DNA from: a virus
Length of the DNA stretch: 32,634 bases
Virus record (IMG/VR): IMGVR_UViG_3300037502_003531
Coordinates: 1 to 32,634 of that record
Direction: 5' to 3' (one strand)
Shown: positions 22,899 through 30,221 of the stretch, piece by piece
Layout: each line of letters opens with the position of its first letter
Numbering within the stretch: position 1 is the stretch's first letter
Notes under the pieces: model-generated
What the model was told of the DNA's origin: nothing
What the model saw: only the letters and a program-made list of their open reading frames with translations
Databases searched by the model: none
Program-made: the position numbers and the translations under genes

Positions 22899-23873
22899 TT
22901 AGTAACCATTTCCTAATCTGCTTTTAAGCCTAGCAATATTCTTATTCCTCAAACTAGTTATCAATTCGCCTTGTTTAACTCTCATATCTATTCCACCAAC
23001 TTTAATCGGTTCTCCATTCTTACCAATTAATCGACTGACATGATCAGAAGCTAACTTCTTGTTGAGATAATCTAAGTCTCCTGTAGAATTGATAATTGTT
23101 GGCTTCTTATTCTCAATTCTATAATTAATGATGATAAAGAGCTTATCTATCTCATCTGCTCCAAACCTTTCAGCATTTAGGTTATCTATTATTAATAGAT
23201 CGACTTGTTTGGCAGAGCTAACTAAGTCCCCTGTATTCTTACTAAAATCGTTATAGGTTGCTTTGATATCCTCATAGAACTCTTTGGCTACTGTATTAAT
23301 GACTGTATAGCCTTTCTTGATGATTTCTTGGCCTATAATATGACTTAATAAAGTCTTACCTCTCCCACATTTGCCAACTAAGGTTAGTCCAATACCCCTT
23401 TCATTATAAAAATCAAAGTTTTCAACATAGTCCATAGCTACTAATTTGGCTTCTTTCTTACCTTCTAGCCACTTGAAATCCTTAAAGGTCTTAGCTTTGA
23501 ACTCTTCTCTTATCTCAGCAGATTTAATATTCTGCTCATACTTCTTCTGCTCTTGTTCCTTTTTAGCCTTAATCTCCTTCTCATGTCGACACTTACAGTC
23601 TTCTGCAGTAAATTTATCTCCAGCTTTGCTTACTACTATCTCCTTATCACAGCAGAGTTGACAAGCAAATTGAGATTTATCTACTTCTCCATTTTGCAGC
23701 TCCCAAATCTGCTTATATCTAAGCTGTTTAACTTTATTTATTGGATTAGAGGTCATCGATTGTGAGGTCAATTTCTTGGAGTTCTGGGCTGTCAAAGCAC
23801 CCTTCTCCATACTCCGATTGAGACTGATTATCTTTTGTGGATTCTCTTGTATTATCTGAGCCATTCCTTCCAT
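22899..23873 (-). CDS. DnaC-like helicase loader (AAA+ ATPase)
   Basis: 324 residues. Residues about 71-97 hold a Cys-rich zinc-finger-like patch (CQLCC, then CKCRH). The AAA+ domain follows: Walker A GKCGRGKT (167-174), Walker B LLIIDNLNAE (D230), and an arginine-finger region near VSRLIG. Proteins of the DnaC/DnaI/IstB type load the replicative helicase at an origin. The start ATG at 23873 has AGGAGGT at 7-nt spacing, although this lies inside the upstream initiator gene (128-bp overlap); later ATGs lack ribosome sites. The pair initiator plus loader defines the replication module; no phage helicase is visible, so host helicase is likely used. Confidence 0.88.
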   Translation of the reverse strand: MEGMAQIIQENPQKIISLNRSMEKGALTAQNSKKLTSQSMTSNPINKVKQLRYKQIWELQNGEVDKSQFACQLCCDKEIVVSKAGDKFTAEDCKCRHEKEIKAKKEQEQKKYEQNIKSAEIREEFKAKTFKDFKWLEGKKEAKLVAMDYVENFDFYNERGIGLTLVGKCGRGKTLLSHIIGQEIIKKGYTVINTVAKEFYEDIKATYNDFSKNTGDLVSSAKQVDLLIIDNLNAERFGADEIDKLFIIINYRIENKKPTIINSTGDLDYLNKKLASDHVSRLIGKNGEPIKVGGIDMRVKQGELITSLRNKNIARLKSRLGNGY

Positions 23874-24858
23874 TTCCCTTACCTCCTGTTGATTTATGCT
23901 TTGGATTTTCCTCTAAAGCTTCCTGAGCTTCAGCGATAAAGTAACGGATAAACTTATAGCTATTGATATTAACACCAGCTTCAGGATCACCATGTCTATA
24001 ATTTCCCTTTTCTTTTTGTTTCCAAATTGCTATATCACAGGCCCTCTTAATAACCTCTGGACTATAATCTTTAAGATCATCCTCGATTAGATAGCCTTTA
24101 GTCAGCTTTCGAATATTGAGCTTGCTGGTTATATACTCCATCAGCTCTTGAAAAGGTGTTTGCTTATCTTTTGAAGCTAAGTCTCCACTTTTATTGCTTT
24201 GTCTATCATTCTGCTTATTTCCAATTTTTTCTTCGCCTGCGTTATTATATAATATAGTATTATCTGTAGTAATCTCTGTATATGAAATCTCTGTATTAGT
24301 CTGGACATCTGTGTCCATACCCTCTGGACATTCTTGTCTAGAACTTAAGACAGATTTGTCCATATGGACATCTTTGTCTATATCAAGACATTCTTGTCCA
24401 GTTGCTTCTACCTCTTGCTCTTCTAGCTTTCCATAAGTCAGCTTCCTAATTGCTTCGACATTGATATCTATGTAAGGAACATTATTATAGGGCTTTCCGT
24501 TTACTCTGATATTTCTATATTCAACTTCAATCAGTCCCTCATCTTCTAAATAATCATATTCACGTTGAATTGTCTTCTCAGAGCAATTAAGTTGCTCAGC
24601 ATAATAAGCCTTACCCCGTTGTAACTTATCAGCTTTAAACTTCTGTTCATAGCTAATAACCATATTAGTTCTCGGATCTCTAATCTCTCTAGGTCGATAC
24701 CAATAAACTAAATCAGATAATATCCAGGCAGACCTAAAGCGAGGCTTCCCACTTTTGGTTCTCAGTTTCTCTAACCAAGTGGGTGGTATAACATTTCCTG
24801 TAATATTTAATTGCTCTATCTTTTTAACATTCTCATTCTGTATCTTATAGCTCATCAT
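23746..24858 (-). CDS. Replication initiation protein, winged-helix type
   Basis: About 370 residues. The N-terminal domain (about 10-130) has a winged helix-turn-helix (YYAEQLNCSEKTIQREYDYL, EDEGLIEVEYRNI) as in phage RepA_N/DnaD-like initiators. A low-complexity linker at about 140-215 is encoded by DNA that contains five palindromic iterons and an A/T-rich tract. The C-terminal part (about 230-330: ELMEYITSKLNIRKLTKGYLIEDD, FIRYFIAEAQEAL) is helical, like the domain that meets the helicase loader. It should bind its own gene to start replication. The ATG at 24858 follows AAGGAG; the GTG at 24864 overlaps that site. It is followed by the dnaC-like gene in a long overlap. Confidence 0.82.
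   Translation of the reverse strand: MMSYKIQNENVKKIEQLNITGNVIPPTWLEKLRTKSGKPRFRSAWILSDLVYWYRPREIRDPRTNMVISYEQKFKADKLQRGKAYYAEQLNCSEKTIQREYDYLEDEGLIEVEYRNIRVNGKPYNNVPYIDINVEAIRKLTYGKLEEQEVEATGQECLDIDKDVHMDKSVLSSRQECPEGMDTDVQTNTEISYTEITTDNTILYNNAGEEKIGNKQNDRQSNKSGDLASKDKQTPFQELMEYITSKLNIRKLTKGYLIEDDLKDYSPEVIKRACDIAIWKQKEKGNYRHGDPEAGVNINSYKFIRYFIAEAQEALEENPKHKSTGGKGNGRNGSDNTRESTKDNQSQSEYGEGCFDSPELQEIDLTIDDL
24239..24399. other. Iteron-type replication origin inside the initiator gene
   Basis: Five 14-bp imperfect palindromes with consensus RGACATnYTTGTCY begin at 24303, 24326, 24348, 24366 and 24386, so they are 18-23 bp apart, about two helical turns. Next to them (24239-24302) is an A/T-rich tract with a short direct repeat (AATCTCTGTAT), a likely unwinding element. 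Placement within the linker of the initiator gene is like the lambda origin in gene O. Confidence 0.7.
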
Positions 24859-25028
24859 TACCACTCCTTAGGTAAGTTATTATAATAATTTTTAGTTCAA
24901 CAACCGAATATTATCTATTCTAGGTCCAGCTGTATCTAGGACTATAGACGAAGATTAATCAAAGAATCCAGCTGATAAACTTCCCTATAATCCTTAGGAC
25001 CTAATAACTTTATCTTAAATATTCACTT

Positions 25029-25289
25029 CTATGCACTCTGTCTTTGCTCTCTATCACCATTAACTGATTCTAAGTTCCCCTGCAACCATCCAATAAACTG
25101 CTCTGCCTTATCATAAGTACAGTCATCACTACTTAAGCTAATCAATTCCATCTCATGGATTTCTGAGAAATCTGACATAATCTTCTTTCTAAGTTGATTA
25201 ACAGTAGTTGTTACACCTTTCCCTTTCATCCAAGTTACAATTTCTTTGATGATAGCAAAGATCCTTTTCCGTTGACTATGCTTGATCAT
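25029..25289 (-). CDS. Small early phage protein, unknown
   Basis: 86 residues, helical: RKRIFAIIKEIVTWMKGKGV, then VNQLRKKIMSDFSEI and ending in a hydrophilic tail. I do not recognise the family. Its ATG overlaps the TGA of the Rad52-like gene (ATGA), suggesting a linked role in recombination or replication. The 170 bp between its stop and the initiator gene hold only short broken frames and no clear promoter. Confidence 0.6.
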   Translation of the reverse strand: MIKHSQRKRIFAIIKEIVTWMKGKGVTTTVNQLRKKIMSDFSEIHEMELISLSSDDCTYDKAEQFIGWLQGNLESVNGDREQRQSA

Positions 25290-26023
25290 GCTATCTGCTT
25301 TCCCGTATCCCTGCTTTCTAGGACCTTTTGGGCTGCTATTCTATATTTATCCTTATTGGCATTTTGAACAACCCACTTTAGGTAATCACTATCTATATCT
25401 TTTAACTTAGTTCCTTTATGCTTACCAAAGGGCAATTCAATCTCTCCTGGATCATCACCATTGTTAGAATGATTATTACTATTTTTATCTGATTGATTGT
25501 TATCACCATTCATCATCTCATTTAGAGCTGGGTTAGCAAATCTCATCCTTAAGGCCAGCTCTAAGTCCTCAGCAGCTCTCTTAATCATATTCCCTCTGGC
25601 ACTCTCGAAGGCATCACCTAAGGATTTAATCTCTCTATCATCATAACTTGCTGCTTCATTGCCATCTCTATCTTTTTTCTTCTTAACTACTTCAAAGCGA
25701 CCAATAGCATCCTTAGATATATCTGGCATACCCTGAGGAGTTCTAAAGGTAACATTCCCTCTAACTATACATTCATAGGTTCTCTCCTCATAATAATGCT
25801 CATCTATCTTTACATCCCAGAAAGGTCCAAAGACTCGATTGAGCCTCTCTTTGACATCTTCAATGGGAGTATATCTGTTATCATTGTTATCTTGTTTGAT
25901 TTCAATAGGCTCTGTAATTATCTTATAGGCTGCTTCCCACCACTTAGCTGGATCAGTTTCAGTTATCATCTTATACACCCACCACCCTTTTATAGTTTGT
26001 AAATCGTCTGGAGCAGGCATCAT
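25286..26023 (-). CDS. Rad52-like single-strand annealing protein with ExoX-like C-terminal domain
   Basis: 245 residues. Residues about 45-150 have the Rad52/22 pattern: YTPIEDVKERLNRVFG, W-x-V-K-I, VRGNVTFRTP, then SLGDAFESARGNMIKRAAEDLELALRMRFA. Such proteins anneal single strands during phage recombination and replication. A Gly/Asn-rich linker leads to a C-terminal module (about 195-240: ELPFGKHKGTKLKDIDSDYLKWV) like the small domain at the end of exodeoxyribonuclease X and DUF3820. Start ATG at 26023 has GGAG 8 nt upstream; another ATG at 25969 directly follows the stop of an overlapping 51-residue frame. No partner exonuclease is visible. Confidence 0.8.
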   Translation of the reverse strand: MMPAPDDLQTIKGWWVYKMITETDPAKWWEAAYKIITEPIEIKQDNNDNRYTPIEDVKERLNRVFGPFWDVKIDEHYYEERTYECIVRGNVTFRTPQGMPDISKDAIGRFEVVKKKKDRDGNEAASYDDREIKSLGDAFESARGNMIKRAAEDLELALRMRFANPALNEMMNGDNNQSDKNSNNHSNNGDDPGEIELPFGKHKGTKLKDIDSDYLKWVVQNANKDKYRIAAQKVLESRDTGKQIA

Positions 26024-26126
26024 AGCCCAACTCCAGATTAAGTTTATTCTCTTTTTCCTCTATTACTAAAGAATCCGATTTGACAACCTCTATATCCAGA
26101 AGTTTCAGTATAATCTTTGCCTTCAT
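25971..26126 (-). CDS. Possible 51-residue early protein
   Basis: ATG at 26126 shares one base with the stop of the upstream gene and has AAGGTGG before it. The first 35 residues (MKAKIILKLLDIEVVKSD, EEKENKLNLELGYD) look like coding sequence; the last 15 overlap the Rad52-like gene and may be chance. The stop at 25971 lies one base before an internal ATG (25969) of the Rad52-like gene, which would fit operon spacing if that were its real start. Unknown function. Confidence 0.5.
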   Translation of the reverse strand: MKAKIILKLLDIEVVKSDSLVIEEKENKLNLELGYDACSRRFTNYKRVVGV

Positions 26127-26611
26127 CAAACCACCTTAGCTAAACCCTTATCACCAAGCTCTATTGTATCTATCTTCTGCTCTAACTTATCCTTTAAGAT
26201 ATATTCAACTTGACCATTATTAACATAGTTAACAACTTCAATAATATCTGTATCAGTTATTCTCTGAGTTTGACCGATGCCAACTAATAAGCATAGTCCT
26301 AGCTGTTTACTGATTAATTCATCATCTATTACCTTTCTACTATAAGCTGTAACCTGATACTGAATGAGTCTGATAGCTGGGATCACTTCCCACCGATCAT
26401 TGACCACATCATCAGTAAATTTAAGGACTACTTTACAATCTCCATCAATCTCATACTCTTTCAGCTTGCCTTGACTAATATCACTGATAAAGGCCTGAAG
26501 CTGATTCTGGTTATTCTTTGATATTACAACTGCTCCATCTTGTCGATATTGGATAATTTTATAATAACCTTTGCCAATTCTCTTTAACATTCCCGTTAAA
26601 TTTAGTTTCAC
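26126..26611 (-). CDS. Early phage protein, unknown
   Basis: About 161 residues, mixed alpha/beta with a basic, beta-rich N-terminal half (YYKIIQYRQDGAVVISKNNQ, LKEYEIDGDCKVVLKF) and a C-terminal half with hydrophobic strands (LGLCLLVGIG). I cannot assign a family. The GTG at 26611 is preceded by AAGGAG at 10 nt and is preferred over the GTG at 26620, which is too near. It lies between a small membrane protein and the recombination genes. Confidence 0.6.
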   Translation of the reverse strand: MKLNLTGMLKRIGKGYYKIIQYRQDGAVVISKNNQNQLQAFISDISQGKLKEYEIDGDCKVVLKFTDDVVNDRWEVIPAIRLIQYQVTAYSRKVIDDELISKQLGLCLLVGIGQTQRITDTDIIEVVNYVNNGQVEYILKDKLEQKIDTIELGDKGLAKVV

Positions 26612-26625
26612 TCTATCCACTCTCC

Positions 26626-26814
26626 TTAATTGTCTTTGATAGTATAGTTAATCCCATTGACATTAGCAGTAGTATCTACAGGCTGATTAATCAACTTTTC
26701 GATGTCCCAAGCTGGTTGAATCACCTTGCCATCAGCTCCACTATCTGATATAATTAAGGATAGTAGTAGTAATAGTGAAGCGATGATTATAGTTACAGCT
26801 ATAATCTTTTGCAT
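26626..26814 (-). CDS. Small exported or membrane-anchored early protein
   Basis: 62 residues. Residues 3-24 form one strong hydrophobic helix (IIAVTIIIASLLLLLSLII); the rest (SDSGADGKVIQPAWDI and on) is polar and would face outside. There is no lipobox. Good ribosome site AGGAGGTAAGC before ATG. Function unknown; phage proteins of this type often act in superinfection exclusion, but nothing here proves it. Confidence 0.65.
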   Translation of the reverse strand: MQKIIAVTIIIASLLLLLSLIISDSGADGKVIQPAWDIEKLINQPVDTTANVNGINYTIKDN

Positions 26815-26844
26815 TTGCTTACCTCCTTTTGAGGTACATCCCTA

Positions 26845-27432
26845 TTACAATGCATTAATACTTAAGACACTTACTTTTGCGGGGTAGGTGTCTTTTGCTA
26901 TTTGTGTTGAGATGTAACCCCTTTTCAAATATTTTTTAAGGTTAGCTGTGCTGACCTCATCAGGATTTAGTCCAATATCCTCAGCAGCTATATTGACGAT
27001 ATCGATACAGTGCTTGATATCATCCATCTCTTGGAGCATCTCCTTTAATAGCTTCTGCTCTGACTGCTTATAAGAGTTGAGGTTAAATGCATTCTGAAAT
27101 TGGTTGAGCCTCTTCACCTCTCTAATCTTCTTTAAGAGTTCTTGGCATTCTGTCTCTAATCTATCCACATTAAGCGGAAAGCAGATAGGAATCTTGTCCA
27201 TATAGACACCATCAGAGGTCGTTCCTGTGAGAATTAATCTCAACCTTCTACTATTTAGAGCTGTAGCAGTAGCTTCTAAGAAATGCTCTGGTCCATACTC
27301 CTTGTTGAGATATTGGCTAATGGTGCTCTCACTATAATCTGTCTCTTTGGCTAATCTCTTTTGAGTCCATTTCTTCCTTGCTAGCTCTTCTCTGACTATC
27401 GAGAAGAACTTCCTCATATCAGTTCTATCCAA
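26845..27432 (-). CDS. Early DNA-binding protein with N-terminal XRE-type helix-turn-helix
   Basis: 195 residues. Residues about 8-60 contain a helix-turn-helix of the XRE type (KKWTQKRLAKETDYSESTISQYLNK). The C-terminal part (90-170) is a coiled-coil-like helical region (LETECQELLKKIREVKRL, SEQKLLKEMLQEMDDIK), probably for oligomerisation. It may regulate early genes or act in replication; it has no protease or ligand domain. TTG at 27432, 6-7 nt after AAGGGGGG, is the likely start; an ATG five codons on is the alternative. Confidence 0.65.
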   Translation of the reverse strand: MDRTDMRKFFSIVREELARKKWTQKRLAKETDYSESTISQYLNKEYGPEHFLEATATALNSRRLRLILTGTTSDGVYMDKIPICFPLNVDRLETECQELLKKIREVKRLNQFQNAFNLNSYKQSEQKLLKEMLQEMDDIKHCIDIVNIAAEDIGLNPDEVSTANLKKYLKRGYISTQIAKDTYPAKVSVLSINAL

Positions 27433-27444
27433 GTCAATCCCCCC

Positions 27445-27609
27445 TTAAGCTATCGCTAGTTTCTTATCAACAATCTCAATTAATCGCTTTAGCTCTTCTA
27501 CCCTCTGTAGATCTTCTTGCTCTTGAGCCTGAGCTAGTCTAGCATTAAGTATTTTCTTCTTCTCTAAGTATCTCTGCTTATAGTTAGGATGTAGCTCTCT
27601 TTGCTCCAT
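27445..27609 (-). CDS. Small coiled-coil early protein
   Basis: 54 residues from an ATG at 27609 with AGGTGG 8 nt upstream; stop at 27445. The product is almost wholly charged helix (KQRYLEKKKILNARLAQAQE, VEELKRLIEIVDKKLAIA), a likely coiled coil. It lies 12 bp before the XRE-type gene and shares its orientation. Function unknown. Confidence 0.65.
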   Translation of the reverse strand: MEQRELHPNYKQRYLEKKKILNARLAQAQEQEDLQRVEELKRLIEIVDKKLAIA

Positions 27610-27765
27610 TGAATTCACCACCTTTCAGTTTCAAAAACTCTAAACTTTAGCTATAGATTATTTACTTAGCTTTAATTTATAATTAAAGTAGATGAAGACT
27701 TAACTTCCCTCCACATAAAATCTCCCCTGATTGAGCTTGTACACTTTCACTTCGCGGTCAGCTCA

Positions 27766-27978
27766 TCACTGACCCATGACAACCTTCTTCTCTATCTCTT
27801 CCTTAGGGCATTCTTCCTTAATCCTTTTAGCAGTTGCCTTAATATATTTAACTCTCATCATATATTCAAACTCTTGCTTCTTCAGCTCTCTGTCTAACTC
27901 TGTATAGTCAGGAGTGATCTTAGCCTTAGTTTCATTGCGAATGCGTAAGCCTCCAAAACGTGGATCATCATAGTCCAT
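27766..27978 (-). CDS. Small early phage protein, unknown
   Basis: 70 residues, charged and helical, with MDYDDPRFGGLRIRNETKA at the start, a likely disordered end. I do not recognise it. Its ATG follows AAAGGGGTG. A 6-bp hairpin (27756-27774, GGTCAG/CTGACC) spans its stop codon, and the 156 bp beyond hold a 17-bp A/T palindrome (TTTAATT-TAT-AATTAAA at 27671-27687) but no clear gene. Confidence 0.55.
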   Translation of the reverse strand: MDYDDPRFGGLRIRNETKAKITPDYTELDRELKKQEFEYMMRVKYIKATAKRIKEECPKEEIEKKVVMGQ

Positions 27979-28043
27979 AGATCAACACCCCTTTCCATCT
28001 TACTTACTCTTATTAATCTATATGGTCTTGCTTGATTGTCCTA

Positions 28044-28268
28044 TTAGTGATACTCAACTCCACTTTTATCCAACCAGATTGTATTGACTCCAAAGTCTCC
28101 ATAGAGGATCACTGAATCACCTGTTACTGTAAAGGCTTCGATCTGATCAATACTACAGATTCTAAAATTTAATCCTGACTTATAGCTCATCAGCTCACGG
28201 TTCAGATAGTAATATTTAATGTCGCCACTATTCAATAGATTTAGAATTGCTGATAGTTGTTCTAGCAT
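28044..28268 (-). CDS. Small early phage protein, unknown
   Basis: 74 residues: one N-terminal helix (LEQLSAILNLLNSGD) followed by beta strands (IKYYYLNRELMSYK, AFTVTGDSVILYGDFGV, TIWLDKSGVEYH). It may be a small single-domain protein; family unknown. Its ATG overlaps the end of the zinc-ribbon gene by 7 bp, so the two are probably translated together. Confidence 0.55.
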   Translation of the reverse strand: MLEQLSAILNLLNSGDIKYYYLNRELMSYKSGLNFRICSIDQIEAFTVTGDSVILYGDFGVNTIWLDKSGVEYH

Positions 28269-28504
28269 TCTTCCACCTTCTTAAACTGTTTTCCACATCT
28301 CTTACACCTATAGCTGACTAAATGATGCTTTGTATCGATCACTTCAATAGGAACTAGTAGATCCCAATTTTTATAACCATGACCACCTTTAAGTCCACAT
28401 TTAGGACACTCGTCACTAAATTGATTTAAGAGCAATTTAACCCCTTGGTTCTCAGTTTTATTCCAAAGATCTCGAGCAATTTGAATCTCACTAGTTTTAT
28501 TCAT
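28262..28504 (-). CDS. Zinc-ribbon protein
   Basis: 80 residues. Two Cys pairs, CPKCG at about 34-38 and CKRCG at about 71-75, frame a 30-residue beta-rich segment (HGYKNWDLLVPIEVID, HHLVSYRC), forming a zinc ribbon. Such small phage proteins may bind DNA or modify host polymerase; no closer assignment is possible. ATG follows AAAGGGTGATTTAA. Confidence 0.6.
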   Translation of the reverse strand: MNKTSEIQIARDLWNKTENQGVKLLLNQFSDECPKCGLKGGHGYKNWDLLVPIEVIDTKHHLVSYRCKRCGKQFKKVEEC

Positions 28505-28570
28505 TTAAATCACCCTTTTAATTTGAAAGTATTTCTTCCCTTTCAGCTATCTCTCTAACCCTTACTCTAC

Positions 28571-29107
28571 TCAATGAATCCAATAACGCTTTCCTGCTCT
28601 ATAACTTTTCACTCCTGCAATCACTGCTTGTTGAGCTTGTAAAGTTGCAACTAAGCTTTCTTTTAATTCATCCTCTATTGGGTCAGCTTTTAGCTCAATT
28701 CCTACTACTTTTAGCTCTTCTCTCATAGCTTCAATTGAGTCAAAGACTACATATACACACTCTTGCTTGTCTTTGCTATACATAAAGACTCCCTTGTCAC
28801 TCTGACTTACTGCTATCCAGCAACTGTCATTCTCTAGCTTTAATTCAAATCCAAGCTCAATTAATTTAGCTAAGATTAGTTGATCGTCTATTCCAGAACT
28901 TCCACCTATGAATTTGATATACTCTTCTTCTTGCTCAAAGCTAGCTTTGGAAAGGACATTGATTATTAGTCGGTTTCTCTTTGATTGCTCATTTACTTTG
29001 GCTTCATTCTCTGCTCTAGCCTTTGCTTTTGCTTCTATTCTGTGACGATATGCTCTCTGAACTCTCTCTAGCCCATTATCACTTCTCAACCCTGCCCATC
29101 TAGTCAT
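28571..29107 (-). CDS. Early phage protein, unknown, with basic coiled-coil start
   Basis: 178 residues. Residues about 15-45 are a charged helix rich in Arg, Lys and Ala (YRHRIEAKAKARAENEAKV); the rest is mixed alpha/beta (CWIAVSQSDKGVFMYSKD, CVYVVFDSIEAMREEL). No family recognised. It is the second gene of the early operon, after the Cro-like gene, and has AAGGAGGAG before the ATG. Confidence 0.6.
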   Translation of the reverse strand: MTRWAGLRSDNGLERVQRAYRHRIEAKAKARAENEAKVNEQSKRNRLIINVLSKASFEQEEEYIKFIGGSSGIDDQLILAKLIELGFELKLENDSCWIAVSQSDKGVFMYSKDKQECVYVVFDSIEAMREELKVVGIELKADPIEDELKESLVATLQAQQAVIAGVKSYRAGKRYWIH

Positions 29108-29128
29108 ATTTATCTCCTCCTTAGTTTT

Positions 29129-29359
29129 TTAGCTTGCTTTATGATTTTTGATGATACATTTTGTTTCGTTGTTGATTAAAAAAATATCCTCTACCTTCTT
29201 ATCAAATAGCTTACCTATATTTAAAGCTAATTTTAATGGAGGATTTCTTCTTCCAGTTTCTATATGCCCATAATAACCTCTAGTTATTCCGAGAATTTCT
29301 GCTACTTCTTTTTGAGTCAATCCTTTATTTTTACGTAATTTAATTAGTTTATTTCTCAC
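29129..29359 (-). CDS. Cro-like XRE-family regulator
   Basis: About 76 residues: a helix-turn-helix (LIKLRKNKGLTQKEVAEIL, ITRGYYGHIETGRRNPPLKLAL) with a short tail. First gene of the early operon, facing the repressor across a shared operator region, so it is most likely the Cro-like counterpart; it may bind the same GATACAA sites. GTG at 29359 is 8 nt after GGAGG and is preferred over a TTG at 29383. Confidence 0.85.
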   Translation of the reverse strand: MRNKLIKLRKNKGLTQKEVAEILGITRGYYGHIETGRRNPPLKLALNIGKLFDKKVEDIFLINNETKCIIKNHKAS

Positions 29360-29384
29360 CAATAACACCTCCCTACGAAACAAA

Positions 29385-29417
29385 TTGTATCACTACACTT
29401 ATATTATAGCGATACAA
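29385..29417. promoter_or_regulatory. Operator, inverted repeat at the early promoter
   Basis: TTGTATCACTACA (29385-29397) and TATAGCGATACAA (29405-29417) are inverted copies with two mismatches. The right arm covers the -10 box of the early promoter, the left arm the transcription start, so binding by the repressor or Cro-like protein would block early transcription. Confidence 0.7.
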
Positions 29418-29431
29418 AATGAATCTGTCAA
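29403..29431 (-). promoter_or_regulatory. Early (lytic) promoter, consensus
   Basis: On the minus strand TTGACA (29431-29426), a 17-nt spacer and TATAAT (29408-29403) give a perfect sigma-A-type promoter. The start would be near 29396, about 37 nt before the Cro-like gene. Confidence 0.88.
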
Positions 29432-29457
29432 GGGTTTTTCAAAGAAAATGAAACTTT

Positions 29458-29498
29458 TTGTATCTAAAGTTTATTGATGATACGCATTGTAGTATAAT
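29458..29498 (+). promoter_or_regulatory. Repressor promoter and second operator
   Basis: TATAAT at 29493-29498 has a weak -35 (TTTATT, 29470-29475) at 17 bp and lies about 30 bp before the repressor ATG. TTGTATC at 29458-29464 and GATACG at 29479-29484 repeat the half-sites of the first operator and flank the -35, pointing to autoregulation. Confidence 0.6.
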
Positions 29499-29526
29499 TA
29501 ATATGAGATAATTAGGAGGGCTTGTT

Positions 29527-29925
29527 ATGGATACAGGTAAAATAATTAAAAAACTAAGAAAAGAACGAGATTTAACTCAAAAAGATTTAGCAGATAAACT
29601 AGGCATTACAAGAGGAGCAGTAGGTTTATATGAGCAGGGAAAGAGAAGTCCTGATAATGAAATGTTAAGTATGTTAGCAGACTTCTTTGAAGTATCAACA
29701 GATTACCTCCTAGGTAGAACTGACAATCGCCAAAACCCTAACGATAAAATCAAATCAGCAATCTCTGATGATCCTGAACTATTAGAATTTTGGAATGAAC
29801 TTAGTCAACGAGAAGATTTGCAGCTATTATTTAAGCAAACTCGTGACCTTCCCAAAGAAGCTATCCAGGATGTAATCAATATTATTAGGAGAATTGAGCG
29901 AGATGCACATAAAAGACATAATTAA
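29527..29925 (+). CDS. Prophage repressor, XRE family (ImmR/CI-like)
   Basis: 132 residues: an N-terminal helix-turn-helix (KLRKERDLTQKDLADKL, ITRGAVGLYEQGKRSP) and a helical C-terminal region (LEFWNELSQREDLQLLFKQTRD) that fits the ImmR/YdcN-like repressors. It keeps the early promoter off during lysogeny. There is no LexA-type self-cleaving domain, so release should come from the ImmA-like protease encoded next. Ribosome site TTAGGAGGG at 7 nt. It overlaps the protease gene by 23 bp. Confidence 0.9.
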   Translation: MDTGKIIKKLRKERDLTQKDLADKLGITRGAVGLYEQGKRSPDNEMLSMLADFFEVSTDYLLGRTDNRQNPNDKIKSAISDDPELLEFWNELSQREDLQLLFKQTRDLPKEAIQDVINIIRRIERDAHKRHN

Positions 29926-30211
29926 TACTGATGGAGTCTATATCGCCTTTGAAAAGATGCACCCTTCTATCTGGGGTTTTGTCTATAGAGATTCCTTTGC
30001 TGAATATCACTTGATTATCAATAAGAAACTAAGTCATGAGAAACAGAAAGAAATCTTTATGCATGAGATGACTCATATCAATGAGCATCTCCCAAACAAG
30101 CCTTATATGGTTGGATTGGATATGCAACACTCTGAGATGGAGAAAGCTGCTGATTTAATTGCTGTACAAGCTCTGGAGGCTTTGGAGGAAGAATATTTAT
30201 TAGAAAATTAA
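29903..30211 (+). CDS. ImmA/IrrE-family metallopeptidase
   Basis: About 102 residues with the zinc motif HEMTH (H54, E55, H58) and downstream glutamates (SEMEKAADLIA) that can supply the third ligand. ImmA-type proteases cleave the partner repressor on DNA damage or signalling and so induce the element. It is only one short catalytic domain. The start at ATG 29903 is preferred over a TTG at 29894; AGGAG lies 11 nt upstream. Its overlap with the repressor gene ensures coupled translation. Confidence 0.9.
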   Translation: MHIKDIINTDGVYIAFEKMHPSIWGFVYRDSFAEYHLIINKKLSHEKQKEIFMHEMTHINEHLPNKPYMVGLDMQHSEMEKAADLIAVQALEALEEEYLLEN

Positions 30212-30221
30212 AGCTGATATT

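Noticed and set aside
27671-27687. A/T-only palindrome as an operator for an early regulator
   Set aside because: Short A/T palindromes are expected by chance in this composition and no second copy is present; kept only as a note.
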